Positions 50,850 through 59,286 of a stretch of DNA of 64,000 nt are shown here, piece by piece (the first letter of the stretch is position 1; each line of letters begins with the position of its first letter). Location: contig CP092781.1 in the NCBI GenBank assembly GCA_022493055.1, forward strand, positions 248,001-312,000, in the 5' to 3' direction. Both the position numbers and the translations under genes were made by a program. The notes under the pieces were generated by a model that was not told where the DNA came from, ran no database searches, and was given only the letters and a program-made list of their open reading frames with translations. Origin of the DNA: Staphylococcus roterodami (GTDB lineage Bacteria; Bacillota; Bacilli; Staphylococcales; Staphylococcaceae).

Positions 50850-51323
50850 ATGGAAAAAATAAAGAAAATAAACAAAAGATTTTTATCATTTGAAGTTATT
50901 CCATTTGCAATGATGATTTTGCTAGCATTTCCACCAATTATTGCAAGTCTAATTAATAATCGTTTGCAGTATGGTAGAGATCTCTACGATAGAGTAAGCT
51001 TTTACTGCTATATTTCAATTATGGTTGCATATGCAATTACCATTTTGTTAGAAATTATTTTTTACTTTATTTTATTGAAAAACTATCAATATGATCAAAG
51101 TAATATTGAATTAGCTAATAGGGTGAAAGTTACAAAAGTACTGTCGATTCTGTATATCATTCCAGGATTATATGCGATTCCATTCTATTTTAGATTTTTA
51201 CATATTCGCTCATTTAGAGAAAATAAAAAATCCGGACAGCCGGCCTATCACTTTTGGGAATTTTTTATAAAACCTAATCGCAAACCGATAGAGTTGAAAG
51301 ACTTTTTTATTAAAAATAGATAA
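50850..51323 (+). CDS. membrane protein of unknown function
   Basis: A 157-residue protein I do not recognise, with three hydrophobic helices (about 17-36, 50-75 and 92-115) and a basic C-terminal tail. AAAGGAG precedes the ATG. It is first of a four-gene string (membrane, lipoprotein, membrane, membrane) set between two EsaG arrays, each separated by 1-17 bases. A role as immunity or as an accessory to the secretion locus is possible but unsupported. Confidence 0.72.
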   Translation: MEKIKKINKRFLSFEVIPFAMMILLAFPPIIASLINNRLQYGRDLYDRVSFYCYISIMVAYAITILLEIIFYFILLKNYQYDQSNIELANRVKVTKVLSILYIIPGLYAIPFYFRFLHIRSFRENKKSGQPAYHFWEFFIKPNRKPIELKDFFIKNR

Positions 51324-51337
51324 TTAAGGAGTAACCA

Positions 51338-51712
51338 ATGAAAAGATTATGCATAGGATTGTTAATTATAATGATGAGTATAATAAATTATGGTTGTGGT
51401 AATGAGCAAAATGAAAATAAATATCAAAGTCAAATTAATAAAGTAATGAAAATTCAACAAGAAACTCATAAAGAGATGGTTAAAAAGAGTAATGAAGTTA
51501 ATCCTGAATTTAATAAGGATAAAGTAAATACTTATGTATTTAATGATGGCAAATTAATTATCATCAGCTATAAGTTATTTAAAGATAAAGATCAAATGTT
51601 TTACGCGACTTACGAGTTTAAAAACGACAAAATTTATTATAAGAGAGATATTAATCCTAAAACATACGTGAAAGAACACAAACCAGACTATAAAGATATT
51701 AAAGTAAAATAA
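51338..51712 (+). CDS. small lipoprotein (cystatin-like fold, DUF4467-type)
   Basis: A 124-residue secreted protein. A hydrophobic leader ends with NYGCGNEQ; the cysteine at residue 20 is the probable lipid attachment site, although the lipobox is less canonical than in its paralogue at 55150. The mature part is Lys-rich, with YVFNDGKLIIISYKLFKDKD-type strands that align with HVYKNGKVIVIGIQLYKDRE in the paralogue. AAGGAG precedes the ATG. Confidence 0.78.
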   Translation: MKRLCIGLLIIMMSIINYGCGNEQNENKYQSQINKVMKIQQETHKEMVKKSNEVNPEFNKDKVNTYVFNDGKLIIISYKLFKDKDQMFYATYEFKNDKIYYKRDINPKTYVKEHKPDYKDIKVK

Positions 51713-51729
51713 TTTAAAGGAGTAGGAAA

Positions 51730-52119
51730 ATGGAAAAATTAATCAAAGTGATGTCTTTAATTGGAATTATTATTCAAAGTTTTTTAACATTGTTATTTTT
51801 AATATTTTTAATTTTATCAGCAACAGGAATTATACAGCCAGAATTGACCACAACTGTTAATGGTGAACAAACTATACAAAGTCCAGAAACTGCTCAAGCA
51901 ACATTCGTGACAATATTTGCAATATTATTTGTTGTTTCTTTAGCTTCAGATTTATTAGGCATTATAGCTATGAAAAAGTTGTTTGTGAATAATAGAGCGA
52001 GTGGCATTTTGTATATTATTGGTGCAGTGATCAGTGCCAATTTATTAACATTTATTGCTTGGTTAATAAGTGGGATTTTTGTTTTAAGATATAACAAAAT
52101 AGGAAAAGAAGTGTCATAG
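51730..52119 (+). CDS. small membrane protein (DUF4064-like), copy 1
   Basis: A 129-residue protein with an N-terminal helix, a short extracytoplasmic loop containing TTVNGEQT, and two further helices. It is homologous to the protein at 55674 (shared TTVNGE, SGI-LYIIGAVIS, LISGIFVL). It follows the lipoprotein gene by 17 bases, and the same lipoprotein-then-DUF4064 order recurs at 55150-56075. Confidence 0.78.
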   Translation: MEKLIKVMSLIGIIIQSFLTLLFLIFLILSATGIIQPELTTTVNGEQTIQSPETAQATFVTIFAILFVVSLASDLLGIIAMKKLFVNNRASGILYIIGAVISANLLTFIAWLISGIFVLRYNKIGKEVS

Positions 52120-52120
52120 C

Positions 52121-52513
52121 ATGAAATATACTTGGTGGATACTTTTAACAATTGCAGGGATTTTAAGTTTAACAAGTGTTTATGGATTTATTTTATGTTT
52201 AGGTAGCTTTGGAATGTTGGCACTGAATGTCATGTGGCTATTTGTTTATACACCGCATAAAAATTCTAAAGCACTTGAATCTATATCAAAACCAACGATA
52301 ATTTTATCAATCATTGGGACATATGCAGTATTTATATTTATGTCTATCTTATTTTACTTCGTAATGAAAGCTAGGTTTATGGAAATTGGAATAAAACTTT
52401 ACGGTGAACTTTTTAATATGTTTGGAATACCATTATTCATTATTGCTATCATTTTATTTACAATCGGTACAGTATTCGTTTATAAAATACAGCAATCAAG
52501 ATTAAAGCAATAG
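52121..52513 (+). CDS. membrane protein of unknown function
   Basis: A 130-residue hydrophobic protein with about four membrane segments. The ATG is one base after the preceding stop, so it is translated as part of the same message. No family was recognised. Confidence 0.7.
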   Translation: MKYTWWILLTIAGILSLTSVYGFILCLGSFGMLALNVMWLFVYTPHKNSKALESISKPTIILSIIGTYAVFIFMSILFYFVMKARFMEIGIKLYGELFNMFGIPLFIIAIILFTIGTVFVYKIQQSRLKQ

Positions 52514-53016
52514 AATATATTAATTTAAAATGGGACGGGTTTAAAAGAAATCCGTCCTAATGATTTATACATAATAGATGTAGTTGAATATAAATGACTT
52601 CAATTACTTTGAAGATAAAAAGATAATGACAATGAATGTAAAATGTGATTTTTTCAATATTAAAATATAAAAATGTAATGGTTTAGAAAGCGAATCTAAA
52701 TTTTAATAATGATTAATGAAAGGTAGATGAACAGGAGTAACTCAAACGAGTTTATTAAATTTGCCCTTTCATTTATTTGCGTTGAAAATCACGAGTCTGT
52801 TTCCATTTCCTAAAAATGGAAACGAGTATTGTAAGTAAAAACTTTCATGGATACAAGGCGATTATATAGTTTAAAGATAATGAACCAATTTAGGATGAAA
52901 ATTTAAATGGATGGATATATTTAGATTTTACTGAATTGTAAAAATAGAATAATAAGTTATTTGAATGTATTTATAAATATATCGTTATTATTAAAGTAGA
53001 GATTAGGGGAGATAAC
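52514..53016. other. intergenic region with two inverted repeats
   Basis: A ten-base-pair hairpin (52533-52542 with 52548-52557, one G-U, no T run) follows the membrane gene. A second perfect one (52799-52808 with 52814-52823) lies further on. The remainder is AT-rich without a plausible coding frame and leads to esaG copy 8. Confidence 0.5.
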
Positions 53017-53517
53017 ATGAATTTTGAAGAAAAATTAAGTCAAATGTACAACGAGATTGCAAATGAGATTAGCAGTATGATACCAGTAGAATGGGAGCAA
53101 GTATTTACAATAGCTTATGTAACTGATCAAGCTGGAGAAGTCATTTTTAATTATACTAAACCAGGTAGTGATGAATTGAATTATTACACATATATCCCTA
53201 GAGAGTATAATGTCTCTGAAAAAGTATTTTATGATTTGTGGACGGATTTATATAGATTGTTTAAGAAGTTAAGAAATGCATTTAAAGAAGAAGGACTCGA
53301 ACCATGGACATCATGTGAATTTGACTTTACAAGAGACGGCAAATTGAATGTTTCATTTGATTATATTGATTGGGCGAATTCAGAGTTTGGACAAATGGGA
53401 AGAGAACATTATTACATGTATAAAAAATTTGGAATTTGGCCTGAAAAAGAATATGCCATAAATTGGGTTGAAAAAATAAAAGATTATGTTAAAGAGCAAG
53501 AAAAAACTAACCTTTAG
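53017..53517 (+). CDS. EsaG-family (DUF600) immunity paralogue, copy 8
   Basis: A 166-residue paralogue, a visible hybrid. FTIAYVTDQAGEVIF is the block seen in copies 5 and 7; YIPREYNVSEKVFYDLWTDL is from copies 4 and 6; the end (ANSEFGQMGREHYYMYKKFG) is like copy 1. It starts a second exact 511-base tandem (53017, 53528, 54039). Confidence 0.88.
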   Translation: MNFEEKLSQMYNEIANEISSMIPVEWEQVFTIAYVTDQAGEVIFNYTKPGSDELNYYTYIPREYNVSEKVFYDLWTDLYRLFKKLRNAFKEEGLEPWTSCEFDFTRDGKLNVSFDYIDWANSEFGQMGREHYYMYKKFGIWPEKEYAINWVEKIKDYVKEQEKTNL

Positions 53518-53527
53518 GGGCGATAAT

Positions 53528-54028
53528 ATGACTTTCGAAGAAAAACTAAGTCAAATGTACAATGAAATTGCGAATAAGATTAGCAGCATGATACCGGTAG
53601 AATGGGAAAAAGTATATACAATGGCTTATATAGATGATGGAGGAGGTGAAGTATTCTTTAATTATACTAAACCAGGAAGTGAAGATTTGAATTATTACAC
53701 CGATATACCTAAGGAGTATAATATTTCTGTGCAAGTATTTGATGATTTATGGATGGATTTATATGATTTGTTTAAGAATTTAAGGAATTTATTTAAAGAA
53801 GAAGGACATGAACCATGGACATCATGTGAATTTGACTTTACAAGCGAAGGTAAATTAAAAGTTTCATTTGATTATATTGATTGGATAAATACAGAGTTTG
53901 ATCAATTAGGCCGTGAAAATTATTATATGTATAAAAAATTTGGGGTTATACCAGAAATGGAATACGAAATGGAAGAAATTAAAGAAATCGAGCAATATGT
54001 TAAAGAGCAAGATGAAGCTGAACTATAG
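53528..54028 (+). CDS. EsaG-family (DUF600) immunity paralogue, copy 9
   Basis: A 166-residue paralogue. Its first blocks are nearly those of copy 2 (MAYIDDGGGEVFF, YNISVQVFDDLWMDL); its end matches copies 3 and 7 (INTEFDQLGREN). EEGHEPWTSC has His where others have Leu. It is ten bases from both neighbours. Confidence 0.88.
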   Translation: MTFEEKLSQMYNEIANKISSMIPVEWEKVYTMAYIDDGGGEVFFNYTKPGSEDLNYYTDIPKEYNISVQVFDDLWMDLYDLFKNLRNLFKEEGHEPWTSCEFDFTSEGKLKVSFDYIDWINTEFDQLGRENYYMYKKFGVIPEMEYEMEEIKEIEQYVKEQDEAEL

Positions 54029-54038
54029 GGGAGATAAT

Positions 54039-54527
54039 ATGACTTTCGAAGATAAATTAAGTCAAATGTACAACGAGATTGCGAATGAGATCAGTGGGAT
54101 GATACCTGTAGAGTGGGAAAAGGTATATACAATTGCCTATGTAGATGATGAAGGTGGAGAGGTCGTTTTTAATTATACTAAACCTGGAAGTGAAGATTTG
54201 AATTATTATTCAGATATTCCTAAAGATTGCAATGTCTCAAAAGATATTTTTAAGAATTCATGGTTTAAAGTTTATCGAATGTTTGATGAGTTAAGAAATG
54301 CATTTAAAGAAGAAGGTCTTGACCCATGGACATCATGTGAATTTGACTTTACAAGCGAAGGTAAATTAAACGTATCTTTTGATTATATAGATTGGATTAA
54401 ATTAGGTTTTGGCCCATCAGGAAAGGAAAACTATTATATGTACAAAAAGTTTGGTGTTTTACCAGAAATGGAATACGAAATGGAAGAAATTAGAGCAGTA
54501 GAGAAGTATGTTAAAGAACAAGAGTAG
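54039..54527 (+). CDS. EsaG-family (DUF600) immunity paralogue, copy 10
   Basis: A 162-residue paralogue, last of the series. It combines YTIAYVDDEGGEVVF (copies 4, 6), DCNVSKDIFKNSWFKVYRMF (copies 5, 7) and IDWIKLGFGPSGKENYYMYK (copy 6). The conserved core reads LDPWTSC instead of LEPWTSC. Confidence 0.88.
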   Translation: MTFEDKLSQMYNEIANEISGMIPVEWEKVYTIAYVDDEGGEVVFNYTKPGSEDLNYYSDIPKDCNVSKDIFKNSWFKVYRMFDELRNAFKEEGLDPWTSCEFDFTSEGKLNVSFDYIDWIKLGFGPSGKENYYMYKKFGVLPEMEYEMEEIRAVEKYVKEQE

Positions 54528-55149
54528 CAGACATGTTATAAAAGGCTGTGCAAAATCACCCTCGTTTTACATTTGACTCAAAGAAGAAGGTAAAAGATAA
54601 GATTATTTGCAACTTAAAAAGTCAATTAGCTTATCGGTATCCATACATCATGGATAAATGAGTTCAACTAATTAACAAATCACGATATAAATTTAAAATT
54701 GTCATTAATTGAAAAGGTTATTGTAGTATATTTTATAAAGTTGATGCACATCGACTTATTTTTTAAAACTTATATCAAAAAAATATGAGAAAAGTATATA
54801 CTAATAAAATGTTTTTTACTATAATTATAAATAGTTAAATATGTGGTTATGAAATAAATGTGTGGGAGGCAATTTTTAGAGATACATAGCAATGTAAAGG
54901 TATCAAATAGTTATTGCATAATTTATTATGATGACATAATTTTCAGTAGATAGTTGTAAATTAACACTGAAATAGATGTTTATATTAAGAAGACTTTAAT
55001 ATCATAATTAATCAAAATCTTGCGTCAAACATTTAAACGAATTTTAAGTTTATAACAATTGGTTAAACATTATTCAAACATCACAATGATAAAGAATATT
55101 ATCAGCTTTGTAGTGTGTGGAAAATGACAGCCATCTAAGGAGAAAAATG
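54528..55149. other. long AT-rich gap
   Basis: About 620 bases with no convincing coding frame. It contains the third copy of the AT-rich repeat (54788-54840) and a short AAGTTGATGCACATCGACTT palindromic stretch near 54739. By position it replaces the 157-residue membrane gene of the earlier cassette, but I see no remnant of it. Confidence 0.45.
54788..54840. repeat. AT-rich intergenic repeat, copy 3
   Basis: Third copy of the block at 46104 and 48475: GTATATACTAATAAAATG followed by TACTATAATTATAAATAGTT. Confidence 0.65.
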
Positions 55150-55524
55150 ATGAAAAGAATATTGGTAGTATTTTTAATGTTAGCAATTGTATTAGCAGGT
55201 TGTTCTAATAAAGGTGAAAAATATCAAAAAGATATTGATAAAGTGTACAAAGAACAGAATCAAATGAATAAAATTGCCTCGAAAGTACAAAACACTATTA
55301 AAACAGACATTAAACAAGAAGACAGTAATACACATGTCTATAAAAATGGTAAAGTCATTGTTATTGGTATTCAATTGTATAAAGATCGTGAAAAAATGTA
55401 TTATTTCGCATATGAAATAAAAGATGGTAAGGCAGAGATTAATAGAGAAATAGACCCAATTAAGTATATGAAAGACCATAAAGCAGATTATGAAGATGAA
55501 AATGTAGAAGTGGAAAAAAAATAA
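55150..55524 (+). CDS. small lipoprotein (DUF4467-type), copy 2
   Basis: A 124-residue lipoprotein with a classical lipobox LAGC (Cys17) after a hydrophobic leader. ATG 55150 is seven bases from AAGGAG; the preceding ATG 55147 is only four. The mature part is Lys/Asp-rich and related along its length to the protein at 51338. Function unknown. Confidence 0.8.
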   Translation: MKRILVVFLMLAIVLAGCSNKGEKYQKDIDKVYKEQNQMNKIASKVQNTIKTDIKQEDSNTHVYKNGKVIVIGIQLYKDREKMYYFAYEIKDGKAEINREIDPIKYMKDHKADYEDENVEVEKK

Positions 55525-55673
55525 CGTATGCTTTCTTTGAAACTTTTAACCAGTTTCAAAAAATAAATGAGCTTTAGCGACAATAATTTTTACAATAAAC
55601 ACGATATAAATTTAAATATTTATATATAAGAACACAAACGTAAGTTTGTAAATAATAATAAAGGAGTAAGGCA

Positions 55674-56075
55674 ATGGAAAAATCGATCAAAATAATGACA
55701 ATAATAGGAATTGTTGTTCAAGGTTTAGCAACGGTATTTAGTTTACTATTGATGGTTTTAGCAGCATCAGGTGTAATGACTACAGATGTGTCAACAACAA
55801 CAGTTAATGGTGAGGTTGACCCAGTTGATGCAGAAACAGCAGCAGCAATTTTCACTGTATTATTCTTATTCCTATTCATATTTGGAATCATTTCAATTAT
55901 TTTAGGTGCAATCGGTATGTTTAAAGCATCTAAAAACAAAAAAATGAGTGGTATATTGTTGATTATTGGAGCTGTAATAAGTGGTAACATAATTACATTT
56001 GCTTTATGGTTAGTCAGTGGTATTAAACTCCTTACTAATAACAAGCCTAAAGATGAAATAAGCGACTTATCATAA
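55674..56075 (+). CDS. small membrane protein (DUF4064-like), copy 2
   Basis: A 133-residue paralogue of the protein at 51730. It has an N-terminal helix, a loop with TTTVNGEVDPVDAETAA, and two helices separated by ASKNKKMSG. It follows the lipoprotein gene by about 150 bases behind AAAGGAG. It ends the EsaG island. Confidence 0.8.
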   Translation: MEKSIKIMTIIGIVVQGLATVFSLLLMVLAASGVMTTDVSTTTVNGEVDPVDAETAAAIFTVLFLFLFIFGIISIILGAIGMFKASKNKKMSGILLIIGAVISGNIITFALWLVSGIKLLTNNKPKDEISDLS

Positions 56076-56155
56076 ACATCGTATATTGAAATTTCAAGAT
56101 TTCTTAAGTAATTATATTTCTGTTAGTTTTTAATAAATTAACCAATTAAATAAAT

Positions 56156-56209
56156 TGCTCTCTTAGAAGTAGATTTTCAGTCAATAACTGCTTTTAAGAG
56201 AGCATTTTA
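56156..56209 (+). terminator. terminator closing the EsaG island
   Basis: A seventeen-base-pair stem (56156-56172 with 56188-56204, two G-U pairs), 15-base loop, then TTTTA. Confidence 0.8.
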
Positions 56210-56256
56210 TATTTGATAATGCTCATAGCATCGGACAAAAACCATTGACGAACTTT

Positions 56257-56310
56257 AAAAAAATACGTTAGACAATGCACTTCTAAATATTAAAGGCATC
56301 GACTAACGCA
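56257..56310 (-). terminator. terminator of the formate/nitrite transporter gene
   Basis: An eight-base stem (56264-56271 with 56303-56310, with one mismatched pair) is followed on the minus strand by seven T residues. Confidence 0.6.
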
Positions 56311-56324
56311 TTGTTCAAATATAG

Positions 56325-57149
56325 TTAATTATTTTTATAAAATTGATGATGATCATTCAAGTAAGCATAGAATAAACCTATAATGAGTCCGCCTCCAATA
56401 TAGTTACCGATAAAAGCCGCAGCGATATTCGAAATAGCTGGAATGAAGTGCAATGTATCAACTTGATAAATTAAACCACCCATAAATAAGCAACTGTTGT
56501 AAACTACGTGTTCATAACCCATAAAGGCGAATATGGTAACACCGAACATCATGACAAACATTTTTGCGAGTACATCGTCAATTTGCATGGCAATAACTAA
56601 TGAAATATTGATAAAGAAATTAGCAAATATCGCTTTCATTAATATACTTACAAAACCAGTAGACAACGTTTTATGCTCTATAACTGCTGATAACTGATTT
56701 AACATATCTGGCGTCATTACATTTGAAAAACGCATGAAACTAAATAAAATAGCAGCACCTAAAATATTTCCTGCAAAGCACAATAAAAATATTTTCAATA
56801 CTCTAGTCGGTTTAATTACTTTATAATACAGGCCTACAGTAAAGTACATGAAGTTACTGGTTAGTAGTTCGGAGTTTGTAAATAAAATGAGTACTAACGC
56901 AAAGCTGAATGTAATGGCACTGGCCATATTCACAATGCCTGGCGGTAAATCTGGTTCGTGTGTTGCTTTAACTGATAATACGAAGACCGTAATAATCCCG
57001 ATAATAAATCCTGCCATCATCGCGCGTAATAAATAACGTTTTAAATAAACGCTTTGTAATATATCTTTTGTTCTTATTGTTTCGACTACGTTATTTACCC
57101 AGTCATCCCCATAAAAAATCTTATCCCATTTAATATGTTTCTCCTTCAC
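56325..57149 (-). CDS. formate/nitrite transporter family channel
   Basis: An inner-membrane pentameric channel of the FocA/NirC family moving small monovalent anions such as formate or nitrite. About six helices are visible. FTNSELLTSNFMYFTVGLYY near residue 93 is the family motif, and GYEHVVYNSCLFMGG near residue 210 carries the conserved pore His. GTG 57149 has GAGG eight bases upstream and gives 274 residues. ATG 57170 would add seven but has no clear ribosome site. Confidence 0.85.
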   Translation of the reverse strand: MKEKHIKWDKIFYGDDWVNNVVETIRTKDILQSVYLKRYLLRAMMAGFIIGIITVFVLSVKATHEPDLPPGIVNMASAITFSFALVLILFTNSELLTSNFMYFTVGLYYKVIKPTRVLKIFLLCFAGNILGAAILFSFMRFSNVMTPDMLNQLSAVIEHKTLSTGFVSILMKAIFANFFINISLVIAMQIDDVLAKMFVMMFGVTIFAFMGYEHVVYNSCLFMGGLIYQVDTLHFIPAISNIAAAFIGNYIGGGLIIGLFYAYLNDHHQFYKNN

Positions 57150-57340
57150 AATGACATCCTCACTTTTCATTTGTTAATCAGAGTATACTATGAATCGCCT
57201 TATTTGTGAATAATTTCACAAAATTAATTTTAAAAACTAATATTTTTGAATAACTGATAGGATTTTTTGGCAAATCAATTATTTTAAAATAATCAATAGA
57301 CAGACAGTATCGCTGAAAAGTCATGAATTTCATATGAAAA

Positions 57341-57372
57341 GCCTAGTAACGAGGGGGCAATCATTACTAGGC
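57341..57372 (-). terminator. brnQ terminator
   Basis: A nine-base-pair perfect stem (57341-57349 with 57364-57372) with TTTT following on the minus strand. Confidence 0.7.
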
Positions 57373-57384
57373 AGTGAGCATTTA

Positions 57385-58692
57385 TTAAGTTGTCGCTTGT
57401 TTCGGGCGGCGTATCAATACATCGATTATGAAACCGATAATAGCAAAGAGCATGAATGGTACAAGCCAAGCTAAATCGATATCTGCTAAAGGTAACATCA
57501 TAAACCATTTCAAAATAACACCGTGTAATAAGTTGAAACTATTTAGTATTTGTAAAATTGAAATAATCAATGTAATAACAGTTGCGAGTCGATAGGCCCA
57601 ACTGAATCTGAATGTGCTAAACATATTAGCAAATGATATGAGCACAAGTGCAATTGATACAGGATATATTAATGTCAGCAATGGTACAGCAATTTTTAAA
57701 ATCATTTCTAAACCAAGTGTTGTAAATAAGAACCCTATGATAGAGAAAATAAGTGCAAATATTTTATAAGAAAACTTAGGCACATGTTTCTTAGTAAATG
57801 TGGCGCAAGCATTGACGAGTCCTATACATGTTGTTAAACATGCAAGTATCACTGTCATACCAAATACTATGTTGCCAAATGAACCAAATACTCGTAATGA
57901 GTTGTACGTCAATATATCTGTACCATCTTTAAAGTTTCCTGGAGCCGTTGATGCCCCAACGTATGCAAGTGCAAAGTAAATCATTCCAAGTAATATGGCT
58001 GCAATAAGACCTGAAAAGCAGACATATTTTAAAATTTTCATGCGATCTGTGAGCCCTTTAAACTTATAGCCATTGACAATGACTACGGAAAAAGCTAACG
58101 CAGCAACAAGATCCATTGTAAAATAGCCTTCCAAACTTCCTGAAATGAAAGGATGTGTTATATATTTATCCTTAGGTGCACTTAGTGCAGATTCAGGGTT
58201 GAAAATGACAGCAATACTTAATAGAGCGACCATTAATAGTAATAACGGTGTTAATAATTTACCTAAATTATCAACGATTTTCGATGGATTTAAACTAATC
58301 CAGTAAACGATGGCGAAAAAGATTGCTGCGAATATAATTAAAGTCCATTGGTTATGCACAGGTAAAATGTGTCTTGTACCAATTTCGTACGCGACATTTG
58401 CAGCACGTGGAATACCGTAAAATGCTCCGATAGACATGTAAATCACGACAGCAAAAATAAATCCGAACCATGGGTGTATACGATTGCCTACACTTTCAAC
58501 ACCTTCATCATAAAATGCAACAACAATAACAGTAATAAAGGGGAGTAATATGCCTGTAAGGGCAAAGCCTAGCATACCAATCCACATATTTTGACCCGCT
58601 GTATGGCCAAGCATGGGCGGGAATATTAAATTTCCGGCTCCAAAAAATAGTGAAAATAACATGAGGCCCGAAATAATAACTTGTTTTTTCAA
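57385..58692 (-). CDS. brnQ: branched-chain amino acid carrier BrnQ (LIVCS family)
   Basis: A 435-residue, twelve-helix cation-coupled carrier for leucine, isoleucine and valine. The N-terminus has the family segment SLFFGAGNLIFPPMLGHTAG (residues 14-33). The start is TTG at 58692 behind AAGGAA. S. aureus has three BrnQ proteins; the neighbours here (formate channel and acid phosphatase) fit the locus named brnQ2, reported as an isoleucine transporter, but the paralogue number is from memory. Confidence 0.88.
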   Translation of the reverse strand: MKKQVIISGLMLFSLFFGAGNLIFPPMLGHTAGQNMWIGMLGFALTGILLPFITVIVVAFYDEGVESVGNRIHPWFGFIFAVVIYMSIGAFYGIPRAANVAYEIGTRHILPVHNQWTLIIFAAIFFAIVYWISLNPSKIVDNLGKLLTPLLLLMVALLSIAVIFNPESALSAPKDKYITHPFISGSLEGYFTMDLVAALAFSVVIVNGYKFKGLTDRMKILKYVCFSGLIAAILLGMIYFALAYVGASTAPGNFKDGTDILTYNSLRVFGSFGNIVFGMTVILACLTTCIGLVNACATFTKKHVPKFSYKIFALIFSIIGFLFTTLGLEMILKIAVPLLTLIYPVSIALVLISFANMFSTFRFSWAYRLATVITLIISILQILNSFNLLHGVILKWFMMLPLADIDLAWLVPFMLFAIIGFIIDVLIRRPKQATT

Positions 58693-59286
58693 TGTAATTT
58701 CCTTCCTAAAACTAGATATTCATAATAATTTAAAAAATCTGAAAAATAAAAACGTTCTTACTTTATCTTTAAATCACAATACTATGATTCTATTATTTTA
58801 TAAAAAAGATTGCAATAATAACAACTTGGCGTTATTGGATAATGACAATTAAAGTGTCGTTTTTATGAATTAAAATAGTTAAGAGTATAGTAGAAATACA
58901 TTGGAAAGGCATAATTTAAATGAATATTTGTATCCGTAGTGTTAGATGAGTGATGTTATTTATTCATAAAATGTGTTTATAGTTGTTCCGATAGGCTAAC
59001 TGGAAATTGAACACTGTACACATAATGATTCTTGCATAAGCATCTAAAAAATATAGACGAGTGACTTGGATAGAAAGGGCACAAATTTATTCAAGTTTAT
59101 TTCATGATGAAAATTAGCGTAGAAATCTATAGTTGTTCATCCATTTAATTGTATCTGCATGAAATGTTCACATATTTGTTAGCTTTTCAAGAAATTATAT
59201 TAAATATCTTTGCATAGTATAGCAAAGTTAAATAAATACATTTATAATTTTAACTGTATTTTAAATATTAATCATGAGGTGATAGG
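58693..59286. other. long divergent intergenic region
   Basis: About 590 bases with no plausible coding frame. A weak CodY-like match (11 of 15) is at 58733-58747, upstream of brnQ. The rest presumably holds the two divergent promoters; I see no strong hairpin. Confidence 0.4.

Noticed and set aside
54528..55149. Possible decayed EsaG or membrane gene in the long gap
   Set aside because: A short AAAGAAGAAGGT match to the EsaG coding sequence was the only similarity found, and it does not extend.
58830..58850. Second Fur-box-like sequence near GGATAATGACAATTA
   Set aside because: Four of fifteen positions fail, and it lies in AT-rich DNA away from a clear promoter.
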